From Alistipes communis (GTDB taxonomy: Bacteria; Bacteroidota; Bacteroidia; Bacteroidales; Rikenellaceae), in assembly GCF_006542665.1 (NCBI RefSeq), contig NZ_AP019735.1, positions 2,108,001-2,172,000 on the forward strand: a stretch of DNA of 64,000 nt. The letters are read 5' to 3'. Shown piece by piece: positions 24,208-32,873 of this stretch (positions are counted from its first letter, which is position 1; each line of letters starts with the position of its first letter). Under the pieces are notes generated by a model. The model worked only from the letters and a program-made list of their open reading frames with translations. It was not told where the DNA came from and ran no database searches. The translations under genes were made by a program, and so were the position numbers.

Positions 24208-26895
24208 ATGAGAAAATTCGGACTTTTTTTATGTCTCTCGCTGTTATTCGCCTTCACGGGTTGTAGCGACAGCGACGATGTAGAAGAGCAGGGCGGCACG
24301 GTGCTCGCCAAACCTTCGGTCGCGGTGACCACGACGACGTCCTCCAGCTTCAAGGTGGCGTGGGATGCCGTACCCAATGCCGAAAGTTACAAATATCGCC
24401 TCTCCCAGGAGAACGAGACGGGCGACGAACTCGTCGTGCAGCCCGAGAACTCGACTTCGGCTACGGCCCTCGCATTCGGCGACCTCGATCCGAAAACCAA
24501 GTATATCCTGCGCGTCAAGGCCGTCGCCGCCGCAGGCAGCGGTCTGACGGATTCGGAGTACTCCAAGATCTTCGCCACGACGCTGGCCGAAGAGGCCGCG
24601 GAGCTGACGTTCGAGAAGATCGCCGCGACGAACCCGACTTACGAGAGCGTCGACGTGGAGATCGTACCTTCGGCCGAGAACCTCTACTACTGGCAGGTCG
24701 TCGAAAACAGCCTGATCGAGGGCAAGAGCGACCGTGAGATCGTCGCCGCCCTGAAAGAGAACATCTCCGAGCTCTCCTCCGGCACGGTCAAGAAGACCGT
24801 CCACGGTTTGAAGGCCGACACGGAGTACACGGTCGTCGCCTTCGGTTACGACCTCGACGCCGGCAAGTCCACGTCCGCCGTCGCACGTCTCGAAGCAGCG
24901 TTCACCACGCCGGCCGACGACCGCATGACGATCGCCATCACCGTCGGTGAGGTGGCCGATAACAATGTGCACGTGACCTTCGAGCCGTCGGTTGCCGACG
25001 GACGCTATTTCGCTGACGTCGTTGCTGCTGCCGATATCGCGGGCAAGAGCGAATACGAAATCGTCGTTCTGTTGCAGAACAAGTACGGAGCGGAGATGAC
25101 CGATATCGTTCGCAACGGCAAGTTCGAGACGGACGTCGCCGTCGAGGAGAACAAGAACTATGTCGCCGTGGCCTTCGGATACAATGTCGCTGCATCGGAA
25201 TTCCTCACGCAGTTCTTCCGTGCCGAGATCAAGAATGGCGGCGACGAACCAGGAATGTCCGAGGCGTGGGTTAACATGGCGTGCGTATACGGAACGATCA
25301 GCGGTCAACCAGGAATCGGAGCCGAGCTCTATCCGAATGATAAAACCGTTAAGGTCAAAGCCGGCGGATTTACGCTCACGGGACCTGCGACCTCTTTGGA
25401 GGAGATTGGTATGACCGAGGCTTCTCTTCGAGAAAGGATCATGAAAGAGGGTATCGACGTTACTCCGAGCCAAGGGTCCTATCAAGTCTCCGCCCCAACC
25501 GAATACGGGCAAGTATGGCTCTTCGGTACCATAGGTATTGATGAGCAAGGCAATGCAGGCGAAGCCAACTGGTTCATTGTAAAAGCACAGGCATCGGCTT
25601 CCACAGAGCCCGAGATCCTCGGTATGTCCGATAAGAATGATGAGACGGGTGGAGACGAACCCATCGAGACGGATGCTTGGTCGGATATAACAGCGGTTTC
25701 GTGGGAAATGCAGGATGCCGGGCTCGCTATTTTCTTTGACTGCGAACCCAACAAGACTGCGACAGCTGTTACCGTTGGAGCGTGGACACTTGACATGGAC
25801 AAATTCCCTGCCCCGCCTACCTCGCTGGAAGAGATTGGAATCAGATCCGAAAGCGAACTCCGCAGCATGACGCTTGAAGACGGTATTGCGCTCGATATGG
25901 AGAAGAAATATGTAGGATTGAAAACCAATGCCGGAGAAGTGTGGCTTTTCTCGACCGTCGCTGCGGATGCCGAAGGTAAAAACGGAGCCGTCAACTGGGT
26001 CATCGCACAGGTTCCTGCATCTCCCTCGGGTGAATATGGCGCTTGCACCATCCTCGGCCAGTCGGAGAACAACAATGCGGGCGGTATCGAACTTGTCGGT
26101 TCGACATATGAAGATTATCTGGGTGCATGGACGCTGGTTTCGTATGGTTCGGCAATCGTCGGCGAAAAAGGATATCAGTTTACGGAGACTCCGTTGCAAT
26201 TCAATGTCCGAATCGAGAAGGATGTGGAAGGTCAGAGCTACAAGGTGTACGGCTGGAATGCGGATACGGAATTCGCCAATGCCAATCCGTTCATAATGAA
26301 CTACGATCCGAAGGAGACGGAAGGTATCGGCGGCTGGCTCAATATTCCGTTGGCGCAGGTGGTCAAGACCGAAGGCAATATCGATTGGACGCTCTGTCCG
26401 AGATTCCTCTCCGGAGAAACTTATTACTATTACACGAATACCGATATGGATAAAGCCTTCATCGGTGCACGTGAAAAGGAGGGGGCTGTAGTTATTCAAG
26501 GTGGGCAATATGAATTTACAGGAGGCATCGGTGTGGTTCAGATTCTGTCTATGAATTTCATGGGTATCGATAAGGATAATCCGAAAGGCGAAGCCCAAAC
26601 CCGGCCGTTGGAGACGAAACATGCGCTGGCGCCCTATGTTCTCGTCAAGGGTGATCTTTCGGCATCGAATGCCCGCAATCGGATGCAGATTAGTCGTAAA
26701 GCCGCTGATATCGCACGCGTTCAGGCGACGATTAATACCTTTGCCAGCCTTTCGACGGCTGCTGCGATCGGTGCTCCTCGGCATGTGGCCAAACCGACGA
26801 ATATCCGTCAGATCAATGGCCGATCGACAGGAATGCTCGGACTTGGGACGACTTCCGAATCGATGATGACCGTTTATTATCGGTCCGACCGATAA
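24208..26895 (+). CDS. Large surface lipoprotein with fibronectin type III-like domains and a duplicated C-terminal domain
   Basis: 895 residues. The signal peptide ends in a lipobox, FTGC (Cys at about residue 19). An FnIII-like domain (about 35-125: SFKVAWDAVPNAESYKYRLS...DLDPKTKYILRVKAV) and two related beta domains follow to about 345. Then comes a duplicated module with TSLEEIG at about residues 395 and 538, and a unique C-terminal domain. Base composition changes near 25240: strongly GC-rich codons before it, clearly more A/T at third positions after it, suggesting a join of older and newer sequence. Ligand unknown; adhesin or glycan-binding roles are possible. Confidence 0.85.
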   Translation: MRKFGLFLCLSLLFAFTGCSDSDDVEEQGGTVLAKPSVAVTTTTSSSFKVAWDAVPNAESYKYRLSQENETGDELVVQPENSTSATALAFGDLDPKTKYILRVKAVAAAGSGLTDSEYSKIFATTLAEEAAELTFEKIAATNPTYESVDVEIVPSAENLYYWQVVENSLIEGKSDREIVAALKENISELSSGTVKKTVHGLKADTEYTVVAFGYDLDAGKSTSAVARLEAAFTTPADDRMTIAITVGEVADNNVHVTFEPSVADGRYFADVVAAADIAGKSEYEIVVLLQNKYGAEMTDIVRNGKFETDVAVEENKNYVAVAFGYNVAASEFLTQFFRAEIKNGGDEPGMSEAWVNMACVYGTISGQPGIGAELYPNDKTVKVKAGGFTLTGPATSLEEIGMTEASLRERIMKEGIDVTPSQGSYQVSAPTEYGQVWLFGTIGIDEQGNAGEANWFIVKAQASASTEPEILGMSDKNDETGGDEPIETDAWSDITAVSWEMQDAGLAIFFDCEPNKTATAVTVGAWTLDMDKFPAPPTSLEEIGIRSESELRSMTLEDGIALDMEKKYVGLKTNAGEVWLFSTVAADAEGKNGAVNWVIAQVPASPSGEYGACTILGQSENNNAGGIELVGSTYEDYLGAWTLVSYGSAIVGEKGYQFTETPLQFNVRIEKDVEGQSYKVYGWNADTEFANANPFIMNYDPKETEGIGGWLNIPLAQVVKTEGNIDWTLCPRFLSGETYYYYTNTDMDKAFIGAREKEGAVVIQGGQYEFTGGIGVVQILSMNFMGIDKDNPKGEAQTRPLETKHALAPYVLVKGDLSASNARNRMQISRKAADIARVQATINTFASLSTAAAIGAPRHVAKPTNIRQINGRSTGMLGLGTTSESMMTVYYRSDR

Positions 26896-26911
26896 TTCGA
26901 TGTGGTTTAAA

Positions 26912-26950
26912 TAAAAAGCGTTGTCTCAATATACGAGACAACGCTTTTTA
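26912..26950. terminator. Bidirectional terminator between the lipoprotein and queG
   Basis: Perfect 16-bp stem TAAAAAGCGTTGTCTC with its complement, 7-nt loop. The A and T runs on the two sides let it work for both converging genes. Confidence 0.85.
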
Positions 26951-26978
26951 TTTGGACATTCCACAGAGGTAATTGCGA

Positions 26979-27902
26979 TCATCCCTTTCGGCGCAGGTTT
27001 TGCGCCGCGTTGGCTTGGAGGCGCCGGAGGCCGCTGCGCATGAGCGGCGTGCGGCCGAACGACGTGCGGAATTCCGCCTCCTCCATCGCGAGCCACCGTT
27101 CGGGCGGGAACGACAAGGGATCTAACAGCGGATCGAACGCCGGATGAAGATGCAGCGGCGCACGGAGGTTGTAGGGGCAGCGGCTCTGGCAGGCGTCGCA
27201 GCCGAAAATCCACCCGTCGAGGGCAATTTCCGCGGCCGGCGTCCGTTCGATCGTATGACAGGAGATGCAGCGGCGCGCATCGATCGCGCGGTCGTTGCAA
27301 ACGGCACCCGTCGGGCAGGCTTCGACGCAGCGGCGGCAGGAGCCGCACCCCGCGCCGGCGAGCGGCTCGTCGTAACGATCGCAGGCCGCGTCGAGCACCA
27401 GCTCGCCCAGCAGGACGAACGATCCGAACCGGGGCGTGACGAGCAGCGACTGCCGGCCGATCCAGCCCAGCCCCGCTTCGACGGCCAGCTGCTTTTCCAC
27501 GAGCGGAGCCGAATCGACGAACGCCCGGCCGGCGAGGGCAGGCTCCGCGGCACGAAGACGCCCGAAGAGGTCGCCCAGCATCCCCTTGATCGTGGCATGG
27601 TAGTCGGCGGTCAGGGCATACGAGGCGATCTTCGCGCGGAAGTCGTCGGGATAACCGTCGCTCAGGCCGTTCTTGTAACCGACGGCGCAGACGACTATCG
27701 TCTGCGCCCCTTCGACCAGCCGTCGCACGTCGAACCGTTTGTCGAGATTCCGTTCGAGGTAACCGAGCGAGGCGTGACGCCCGTCGCCGAGCCAGCGACG
27801 GAAAAACTGCTCGTTCCGCACCAGATGGCGGCACGGCGCTACACCGCACAGGTCGAAGCCTGCGGCAGCGGCGGATTGTCGGATGAAACTGCGGTCGAGC
27901 AT
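26979..27902 (-). CDS. queG: Epoxyqueuosine reductase QueG
   Basis: 307 residues. QueG makes queuosine in tRNA by a cobalamin-dependent reduction. The two [4Fe-4S] clusters are coordinated by CGSCRRCVEACPTGA, CISCHTIE and CDACQSRCPYN, and LGWIGRQSLL is the typical substrate segment. The frame can be read from a TTG at 27920, but that codon lies inside the -7 box (27918-27925). The ATG at 27902, which gives MLDRSFIRQ, is therefore the better start. It is divergent from the acyl-CoA synthetase gene, with mirror-image promoters between them. Confidence 0.95.
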   Translation of the reverse strand: MLDRSFIRQSAAAAGFDLCGVAPCRHLVRNEQFFRRWLGDGRHASLGYLERNLDKRFDVRRLVEGAQTIVVCAVGYKNGLSDGYPDDFRAKIASYALTADYHATIKGMLGDLFGRLRAAEPALAGRAFVDSAPLVEKQLAVEAGLGWIGRQSLLVTPRFGSFVLLGELVLDAACDRYDEPLAGAGCGSCRRCVEACPTGAVCNDRAIDARRCISCHTIERTPAAEIALDGWIFGCDACQSRCPYNLRAPLHLHPAFDPLLDPLSFPPERWLAMEEAEFRTSFGRTPLMRSGLRRLQANAAQNLRRKG

Positions 27903-27917
27903 GGTGATAATTTGGTT

Positions 27918-27925
27918 CAAATGTA
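27918..27925 (-). promoter_or_regulatory. -7 box of queG
   Basis: Minus-strand TACATTTG, ending 15 bp before the queG ATG. It is the left arm of a perfect inverted pair with the promoter of the divergent gene. Confidence 0.65.
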
Positions 27926-27947
27926 GTATTTTTTAGGTAAAAATCCG

Positions 27948-27955
27948 TACATTTG
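27948..27955 (+). promoter_or_regulatory. -7 box of the acyl-CoA synthetase gene
   Basis: TACATTTG, 45 bp before ATG 28001. Only 22 bp separate it from the queG box, so the upstream element of each promoter overlaps the other. Confidence 0.65.
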
Positions 27956-28000
27956 CCTTGAATTTCGCAATTCGGATTTACAGAAGAAGAATCTGACTTT

Positions 28001-29683
28001 ATGAAGATTAACACGCTTTACGAACTATTGCGGCATGGTGTGGAGAAGTTCGCTTCACGCACGGCCTTCGATATGTTCAACGGCGAAAGCGTCACCTACG
28101 CCGAAGTCGGCCGGCGAGCCGCCGCGGTGCAGGAAGCGCTCGTCGGAGCCGGCGTCAAGGCCGGCGACAAGGTGGCGCTGCTCAGCAGCAGTATGCCCAA
28201 CTGGGGAATCTGCTACCTGGCCGTCACCTCGGCCGGCATGGTCGCGGTACCGATCCTTCCCGACTTCTCCGGCCCCGAACTGGATATGATCATCGCCCAT
28301 TCCGAGGCGAAAGCCCTGCTGGTCTCGGACAAACTCTTTTCCAAACTTTCGAAGCAGACGATCGATTCGCTCAATATCGTCATCCGGACCAAGAATCTGG
28401 GGATCATCGCCCAGCATGTCACGGCAACGGGATCTACGGCGGTTCCTTCGCCCGACGACCTGGCGGCGATCATCTATACGTCGGGAACGACGTCGAGCCC
28501 CAAGGGCGTAATGCTCACCCACAAGGCGATCTGCGCGCAGATCGATATGGATTTCGGCATCTTCCCGATCGACGAGACCGACGTCTTTCTCTCGGTGCTG
28601 CCGCTGTCCCATACCTACGAATGTTCGATCGGACTGATCTACGCCTTTTCGAAGGGCGCGCGCGTGGTCTACCTCGACCGCCAGCCTACCGCGTCGGCGC
28701 TGATGCCGGCGTTGAAAGCCGTGCGGCCTACGGTCATGCTCATCGTGCCGCTCATCATCGAGAAGATCTACCGCTATCAGGTTCAGGCCAAATTCAACTC
28801 CAACGCCTTCTGGCGCACGCTCGTCGGCATCGGCTTCATGCGCCGCTACCTGCACCGGATCGCCGGCAAGAAGCTGATGAAGGTCTTCGGCGGGCGGTTG
28901 CGCTTCCTCGGCATCGGAGGCGCCAAACTCGACACGCAGGCCGAGCAGTTCATGCTCGAAGCCAAGATACCCTATGCGATCGGCTACGGCCTGACGGAAA
29001 CCGCCCCGCTGCTGGCCGGCGCGGCTCCCTCGCAGGTGCGGCTCGGTTCGACGGGCCCTGCGGCGCCGGGCGTGCAGCTGCGGCTGGAAAACGTCAATCC
29101 CGATACGCAGCAGGGCGAGATTGTGGCGCTCACGCCGAGCGTCATGCTGGGCTACTACAAGAATCCCGAGGAGACGGCCAAAGTCTTCACACCCGACGGC
29201 TGGTTCCGCACCGGCGACCTGGGCTGGCTCTCGCCCGACGGTTGGCTTTACATCAAGGGGCGGCTCAAAAACATGATCGTGGGCCCCAGCGGCGAGAACA
29301 TCTACCCCGAAGAGATCGAGAGCGTCCTCAACTCCCACGTTTTCGTGGCCGATTCGCTGGTCACCGAGAAGGAGGGGCGGCTCATCGCGCTCGTGCATTT
29401 CAACCGCGACGAGCTGGAAGCGCGCTACGAGGAGCTGAAATACGACTGGGAGATGAAGAAGGACGCATGGGAGAAACGCATCGATGAGCTCAAAAAAGAG
29501 GTGCTCGACTACGTGAACTCGCAGGTCAACCGCTTCTCGCGTCTCTCGGAGGTCGTCGAGGAGAAGGAGGAGTTCGAAATGACTCCCACCAAGAAGATCA
29601 AGCGTTTCCTCTACAACAAGCGGCACGGGAAGGATCCGGTGAAGGAGGAAGACTCCAAACCGCATAATACCGAGGCGAAATAG
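28001..29683 (+). CDS. Long-chain acyl-CoA synthetase / AMP-binding enzyme
   Basis: 560 residues. ANL-superfamily enzyme that activates a fatty acid to acyl-AMP and then acyl-CoA. The P-loop-like IIYTSGTTSSPKGVMLTH is near residue 160, AIGYGLTETAPL is the adenine-binding A5 motif, WFRTGDLGWL is A7, and KGRLKNMIVGPSGENIYPEE is A8. The C-terminus has a long charged helix and the A10-like lysine region PTKKIKRFLYNK. The bacterial FadD15-like type fits. It stands alone, between queG and a terminator; no fatty-acid genes are adjacent. Confidence 0.93.
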   Translation: MKINTLYELLRHGVEKFASRTAFDMFNGESVTYAEVGRRAAAVQEALVGAGVKAGDKVALLSSSMPNWGICYLAVTSAGMVAVPILPDFSGPELDMIIAHSEAKALLVSDKLFSKLSKQTIDSLNIVIRTKNLGIIAQHVTATGSTAVPSPDDLAAIIYTSGTTSSPKGVMLTHKAICAQIDMDFGIFPIDETDVFLSVLPLSHTYECSIGLIYAFSKGARVVYLDRQPTASALMPALKAVRPTVMLIVPLIIEKIYRYQVQAKFNSNAFWRTLVGIGFMRRYLHRIAGKKLMKVFGGRLRFLGIGGAKLDTQAEQFMLEAKIPYAIGYGLTETAPLLAGAAPSQVRLGSTGPAAPGVQLRLENVNPDTQQGEIVALTPSVMLGYYKNPEETAKVFTPDGWFRTGDLGWLSPDGWLYIKGRLKNMIVGPSGENIYPEEIESVLNSHVFVADSLVTEKEGRLIALVHFNRDELEARYEELKYDWEMKKDAWEKRIDELKKEVLDYVNSQVNRFSRLSEVVEEKEEFEMTPTKKIKRFLYNKRHGKDPVKEEDSKPHNTEAK

Positions 29684-29706
29684 GCGAAGCCTCCGCACCT
29701 CGTTTA

Positions 29707-29743
29707 ATCAAAAAAGGATCGCTTGCAGCGATCCCTTTTTGAT
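29707..29743 (+). terminator. Terminator of the acyl-CoA synthetase gene
   Basis: 17-bp stem ATCAAAAAAGGATCGCT with AGCGATCCCTTTTTGAT (one mismatch), loop TGC, 23 bp after the stop. Confidence 0.8.
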
Positions 29744-30025
29744 GCCGATTCGCAAAATTCGGCCCTCCTTGATACGATTTTTTACAGTTGTTCGCCGACG
29801 GCGGAGGGACCGTGCAGGCGGGCGAGTAGCAGTCTGCTGCGTGAGCGAATAACTATATATGTCTTAAAGCGATGGCGAAATATCGACCCAAAACATGGTC
29901 GAAGTATTTGCGAAGAAACAAGTTGTTTTTTATAACCAATCTTTCCCGTTTGCAGCCCCTCCTCAGTTCCCGAAGATAAGGCGGTTGGGATAAAAATATG
30001 GACTATTCGTCCGTATAATAGGGCT
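29744..30025. other. Intergenic, no gene recognised
   Basis: About 280 bp between two terminators. Small open frames exist on both strands (the longest on plus ends at 29935 and starts inside the terminator) but none has a recognisable product or start signal. It could be the remnant of a lost gene. Confidence 0.4.
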
Positions 30026-30069
30026 AAATGCAAAGAACCGATTGAATTTTCAATCGGTTCTTTGCATTT
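30026..30069 (-). terminator. Terminator of the fimbrillin-like lipoprotein gene
   Basis: Perfect 20-bp stem AAATGCAAAGAACCGATTGA (30026-30045) with its complement at 30050-30069, loop ATTT. It lies 12 bp past the stop of the minus-strand gene. Confidence 0.85.
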
Positions 30070-30081
30070 ATGGATTATTCA

Positions 30082-32244
30082 TTATTCCATATATTTATAA
30101 AGGATTACCTCCTGTTGTTTCGATGTATATCCTGCAAATCGATTTGCAGAAGCATTCGCCCAAATAATACGTTTTGTATTATAAACATTCTGAATCTCAA
30201 CACATTTAGAATATGAAATCGTCCATTCATACTGTTTTTCAACAATGTTTGGGCTAAACCACAGATTGTTATTTTTTGAAGTTGCAGTAGATGTATATCC
30301 AATATATCCATCTGCACAATGAATTGAATAACCGTTTACGGTTTTCTCAAACGTACAAGCATATATATCCGTATCGACATTAGAAACAATATTATCTCCA
30401 TCCATATACTGGTTAAAATCACCTGCATCTGACATGTTTGCATAATTTCCGGAATTAGCTCCCGTGAGTATGCGAACACCGCTTGAAGCTTTGTAACCGA
30501 TAATATACTTTCCACTCCAATCTTCCTGATTCGCTTCAACAGGTACATATTTCCCTGTTCCGGCGACAATCTTTTTATTTTGTGAGACAATAACTTTCAA
30601 TGAAATCGATTCTGGGTCGTTCAACGTAATGGTAATCCATCCGCTTCGATCGTTTGCCGTATCGGTGTTCTCGCTTACGGAATAAGTTATCGTTTTCGTC
30701 GCATTTTCCACCGAAGCTGCCGTCACGACCGTTCCGTCGCATTCGACAGATGCCGTATAATTATTGTCGTTGCGTACTTCATATGTGAAGGTGGCATCCG
30801 TGACGCCCGCAGCCGCCACACCCGTTATGTCGTCTGCAAGAATCACCGGAGTCAGCGCGATCGGTCCGTCATGCACGTCGACAGTCAGATCGTCGAGAAT
30901 AAAACGCTTATCGACTGTCGTAGATGCCAAAGCGAATGTAAGCGCAGTCGTGGCATCCGCATTTTCGACGTAGACCGTAAAGAGAGCTGCTTCGCTCTTG
31001 TCCATTACTCCGCTGCCGGTATCGGTTGCCTGAGGCATGACGAGATCGCTTCCGCCTACGACCGTGCCCGTCGAAGCCGTTACGTTCAGCGCTTGATCCG
31101 CCTTCCAACCGTTGGCATAGAAAGTCACTTTCAGATTTTTGGTTCCTTCGATCAATTTCAATGCCGGAGTTGTCACCGTTCCAGTAGTTTTACTTACCCC
31201 CATGCGAATCGCCCCGTTGAATGCATAAACACTTCCTTCACGAGTATATGTATCCGTGTAATAATAAGCATAATCGGCCGGCGATACCTTCATCGAGAAA
31301 TAATCATTCGTTCCAGTCGCAGTACTGAAATCATCGTAAAAAATATGATTGACCGTTGGTGCCGGCTGCCGAACTTTCGCAAGATTCATCTGAATAACCT
31401 GTGGAGCATAGACATTCGACAAATCAAAACTCTTTGTCGTTTCGAACGTGTATAACCCCTTATCGGTCACAACGGTAAACGTACCTCCGGCGTAGCTCTT
31501 CGGCGTGACGGCCAGATAGATGTAACCGGCCTTGTCGGCGGGTTTGGTTGCGGGAACGGTATAAGGCGTCGTCAATGTTACGGTAGCAGACTCCTTGGTG
31601 CCCGTACTTGTTGTCTCGCCCGTTTCCAGATTATAGATGTGCTGGCCGTTGAGCTTTTCTCCGCCTGCCGGCGTAAAGGTGATACTCTTCACCGCGTCGC
31701 CGTTATTCTCGGCATCGTAGATATTGAACGCGATCAGCGATGCGATCGGCGTGAAGGTCAGCACCGTATTCTGTCCCTCGGCAAGCGTCGCGCTGGCGTA
31801 CATACCGACCATATTGCCGTTCAGCACGCCGGCTTCGGTCTGTGTCTGCGCATCCTCGATATAGAGAGAAACGTTTTCATGCGTGCGGGGAGTATCCTTG
31901 TCCATTTGCGACTTGAAATAGGGATAGTACGCATACACCTTCGTCGCCTTGGTGTCGATCTCGGCGGTGAAGTTGGTCGCGCCTTCGGCGTAGGTGCTCG
32001 ACGCCACGTTCAGATCGGTCTCGACGTCGGTATAGAAGCCCAACTGGTCGCCCGCCGTCCATTTCATGCGTGTCGCGTCGCCGTTGAGCGTCGTACGTGA
32101 CGAAGCGATCTCGGCCGTGAAACCGCGTGTGGCCTTGGTTCCCGATCCGGGCAGTGCGTTATCGGATACGTCCTCCTTCGAACATCCGGCCAATGCCATT
32201 GCAGCTGCTGCAACGAGCATCAGAGTTTTTTGCATCTTTCTCAT
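30082..32244 (-). CDS. Fimbrillin-like / BACON-type surface lipoprotein
   Basis: 720 residues from ATG 32244, chosen because GGGAGA lies just upstream. A second ATG at 32235 (MQKT) is possible. The signal peptide ends in lipobox LAGC. The N-terminal third resembles fimbrillin-like proteins (TAEIASSRTTLNGDATRMKW, WTAGDQLGFY). A beta domain follows, then a BACON-like segment (TFTYEVRNDNNYTASVECDG...SGWITITLND) and a C-terminal domain with lower GC. The short peptide gene 20 bp upstream probably shares its promoter. Likely a surface adhesin or minor fimbrial component; the exact partner is unknown. Confidence 0.82.
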   Translation of the reverse strand: MRKMQKTLMLVAAAAMALAGCSKEDVSDNALPGSGTKATRGFTAEIASSRTTLNGDATRMKWTAGDQLGFYTDVETDLNVASSTYAEGATNFTAEIDTKATKVYAYYPYFKSQMDKDTPRTHENVSLYIEDAQTQTEAGVLNGNMVGMYASATLAEGQNTVLTFTPIASLIAFNIYDAENNGDAVKSITFTPAGGEKLNGQHIYNLETGETTSTGTKESATVTLTTPYTVPATKPADKAGYIYLAVTPKSYAGGTFTVVTDKGLYTFETTKSFDLSNVYAPQVIQMNLAKVRQPAPTVNHIFYDDFSTATGTNDYFSMKVSPADYAYYYTDTYTREGSVYAFNGAIRMGVSKTTGTVTTPALKLIEGTKNLKVTFYANGWKADQALNVTASTGTVVGGSDLVMPQATDTGSGVMDKSEAALFTVYVENADATTALTFALASTTVDKRFILDDLTVDVHDGPIALTPVILADDITGVAAAGVTDATFTYEVRNDNNYTASVECDGTVVTAASVENATKTITYSVSENTDTANDRSGWITITLNDPESISLKVIVSQNKKIVAGTGKYVPVEANQEDWSGKYIIGYKASSGVRILTGANSGNYANMSDAGDFNQYMDGDNIVSNVDTDIYACTFEKTVNGYSIHCADGYIGYTSTATSKNNNLWFSPNIVEKQYEWTISYSKCVEIQNVYNTKRIIWANASANRFAGYTSKQQEVILYKYME

Positions 32245-32264
32245 GATCTCCCGTTGTTTGGCCG

Positions 32265-32456
32265 TTATTCGAACTCTCCGTCGAGCGTTCCGCCCCACTC
32301 GTAGTCTTCCTTCGTGACTCCGTCCTGACTGTCGTAGAAAGCCTCGTTCGTCGTCGAACCGGCGAACCCCGATTCAACCGCGATGACGGTCTGTTCGAGA
32401 TCGGGCGCGGCGTATGCGCGAACGCCCCCCCCCTTCAAATTAGTAGAATTTTCCAT
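32265..32456 (-). CDS. Short acidic peptide upstream of the fimbrillin-like gene
   Basis: 63 residues, acidic, no signal peptide. The pattern YAAPDLEQTVIAVESGFAGST resembles short Bacteroidales peptides that often precede fimbrillin-like lipoprotein genes; their function is unknown to me. A nine-base G tract spans codons 8-11 (LKGGGV), so one base gained or lost would destroy the product. A -7 box (TAATTTTG, 32497-32504 minus) sits 40 bp upstream. The gene ends 20 bp before the lipoprotein ATG, so the two are probably one transcript. Confidence 0.65.
   Translation of the reverse strand: MENSTNLKGGGVRAYAAPDLEQTVIAVESGFAGSTTNEAFYDSQDGVTKEDYEWGGTLDGEFE
32425..32433. repeat. C9/G9 homopolymer in the peptide gene
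   Basis: Nine C on plus, G on the coding strand, near the 5' end of the 63-residue peptide gene. In the present length the frame is open. Confidence 0.7.
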
Positions 32457-32496
32457 GATGCTATGTGTTTATAGGAAACATTTTACGAATCTGTTA

Positions 32497-32504
32497 CAAA
32501 ATTA
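32497..32504 (-). promoter_or_regulatory. -7 box of the peptide/fimbrillin-like transcript
   Basis: Minus-strand TAATTTTG matches TAnnTTTG and lies 40 bp before the peptide ATG. Confidence 0.55.
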
Positions 32505-32824
32505 ACGTTTTTTCATTAACATGCAAGGGATAGCCGATATTTTTCTTTCATTCTTTTATTTTCCGGGACCTGCTTATCCGCAATATCTCCTCTGGCCTTT
32601 TTGTCGCCCGCCGACGGCGAGCAGCGGAGCTGCCGTGCCGATTGCCGACGAAAACCGTCGTTGCACGCAGCGCTCGGCGGTTTTCCGTTGTCGCACCGGA
32701 TGCGGAAACGGATCGGAGGTGTCCGGCGGACGCTTTCGGCACGACTTTTCCCGAAAAAATATGACAGACAATGTTTTGCAGGAAAATCGCCCCCCCCCTC
32801 TCCGGACGCTGCAAGACAAAAAGA
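32505..32824. other. Intergenic, holds a C9 tract
   Basis: About 320 bp. A nine-C tract lies at 32790-32798. An open plus-strand frame runs through it, but that frame also crosses the TPR terminator and continues antisense to the TPR gene, so I do not call it. No RNA recognised. Confidence 0.5.
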
Positions 32825-32854
32825 AAGCCGGAAACCCGCGAAGGTTTCCGGCTT
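32825..32854 (-). terminator. Terminator of the TPR gene
   Basis: 12-bp perfect stem AAGCCGGAAACC/GGTTTCCGGCTT with a 6-nt loop. On the minus strand it is followed by TTCTTTTTGT. Confidence 0.8.
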
Positions 32855-32873
32855 CCCGTATCGTATTCGGCGA

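Noticed and set aside
24244..26784. 846-codon minus-strand open frame
   Set aside because: Antisense to the lipoprotein gene, which has a signal peptide, promoter and terminator. The antisense frame has none.
27903..27920. Upstream TTG start for queG
   Set aside because: The codon lies inside the -7 box, so it would not be transcribed; ATG 27902 is better.
29723..29935. 70-codon plus-strand open frame
   Set aside because: It begins inside a terminator and lacks a start signal or family match.
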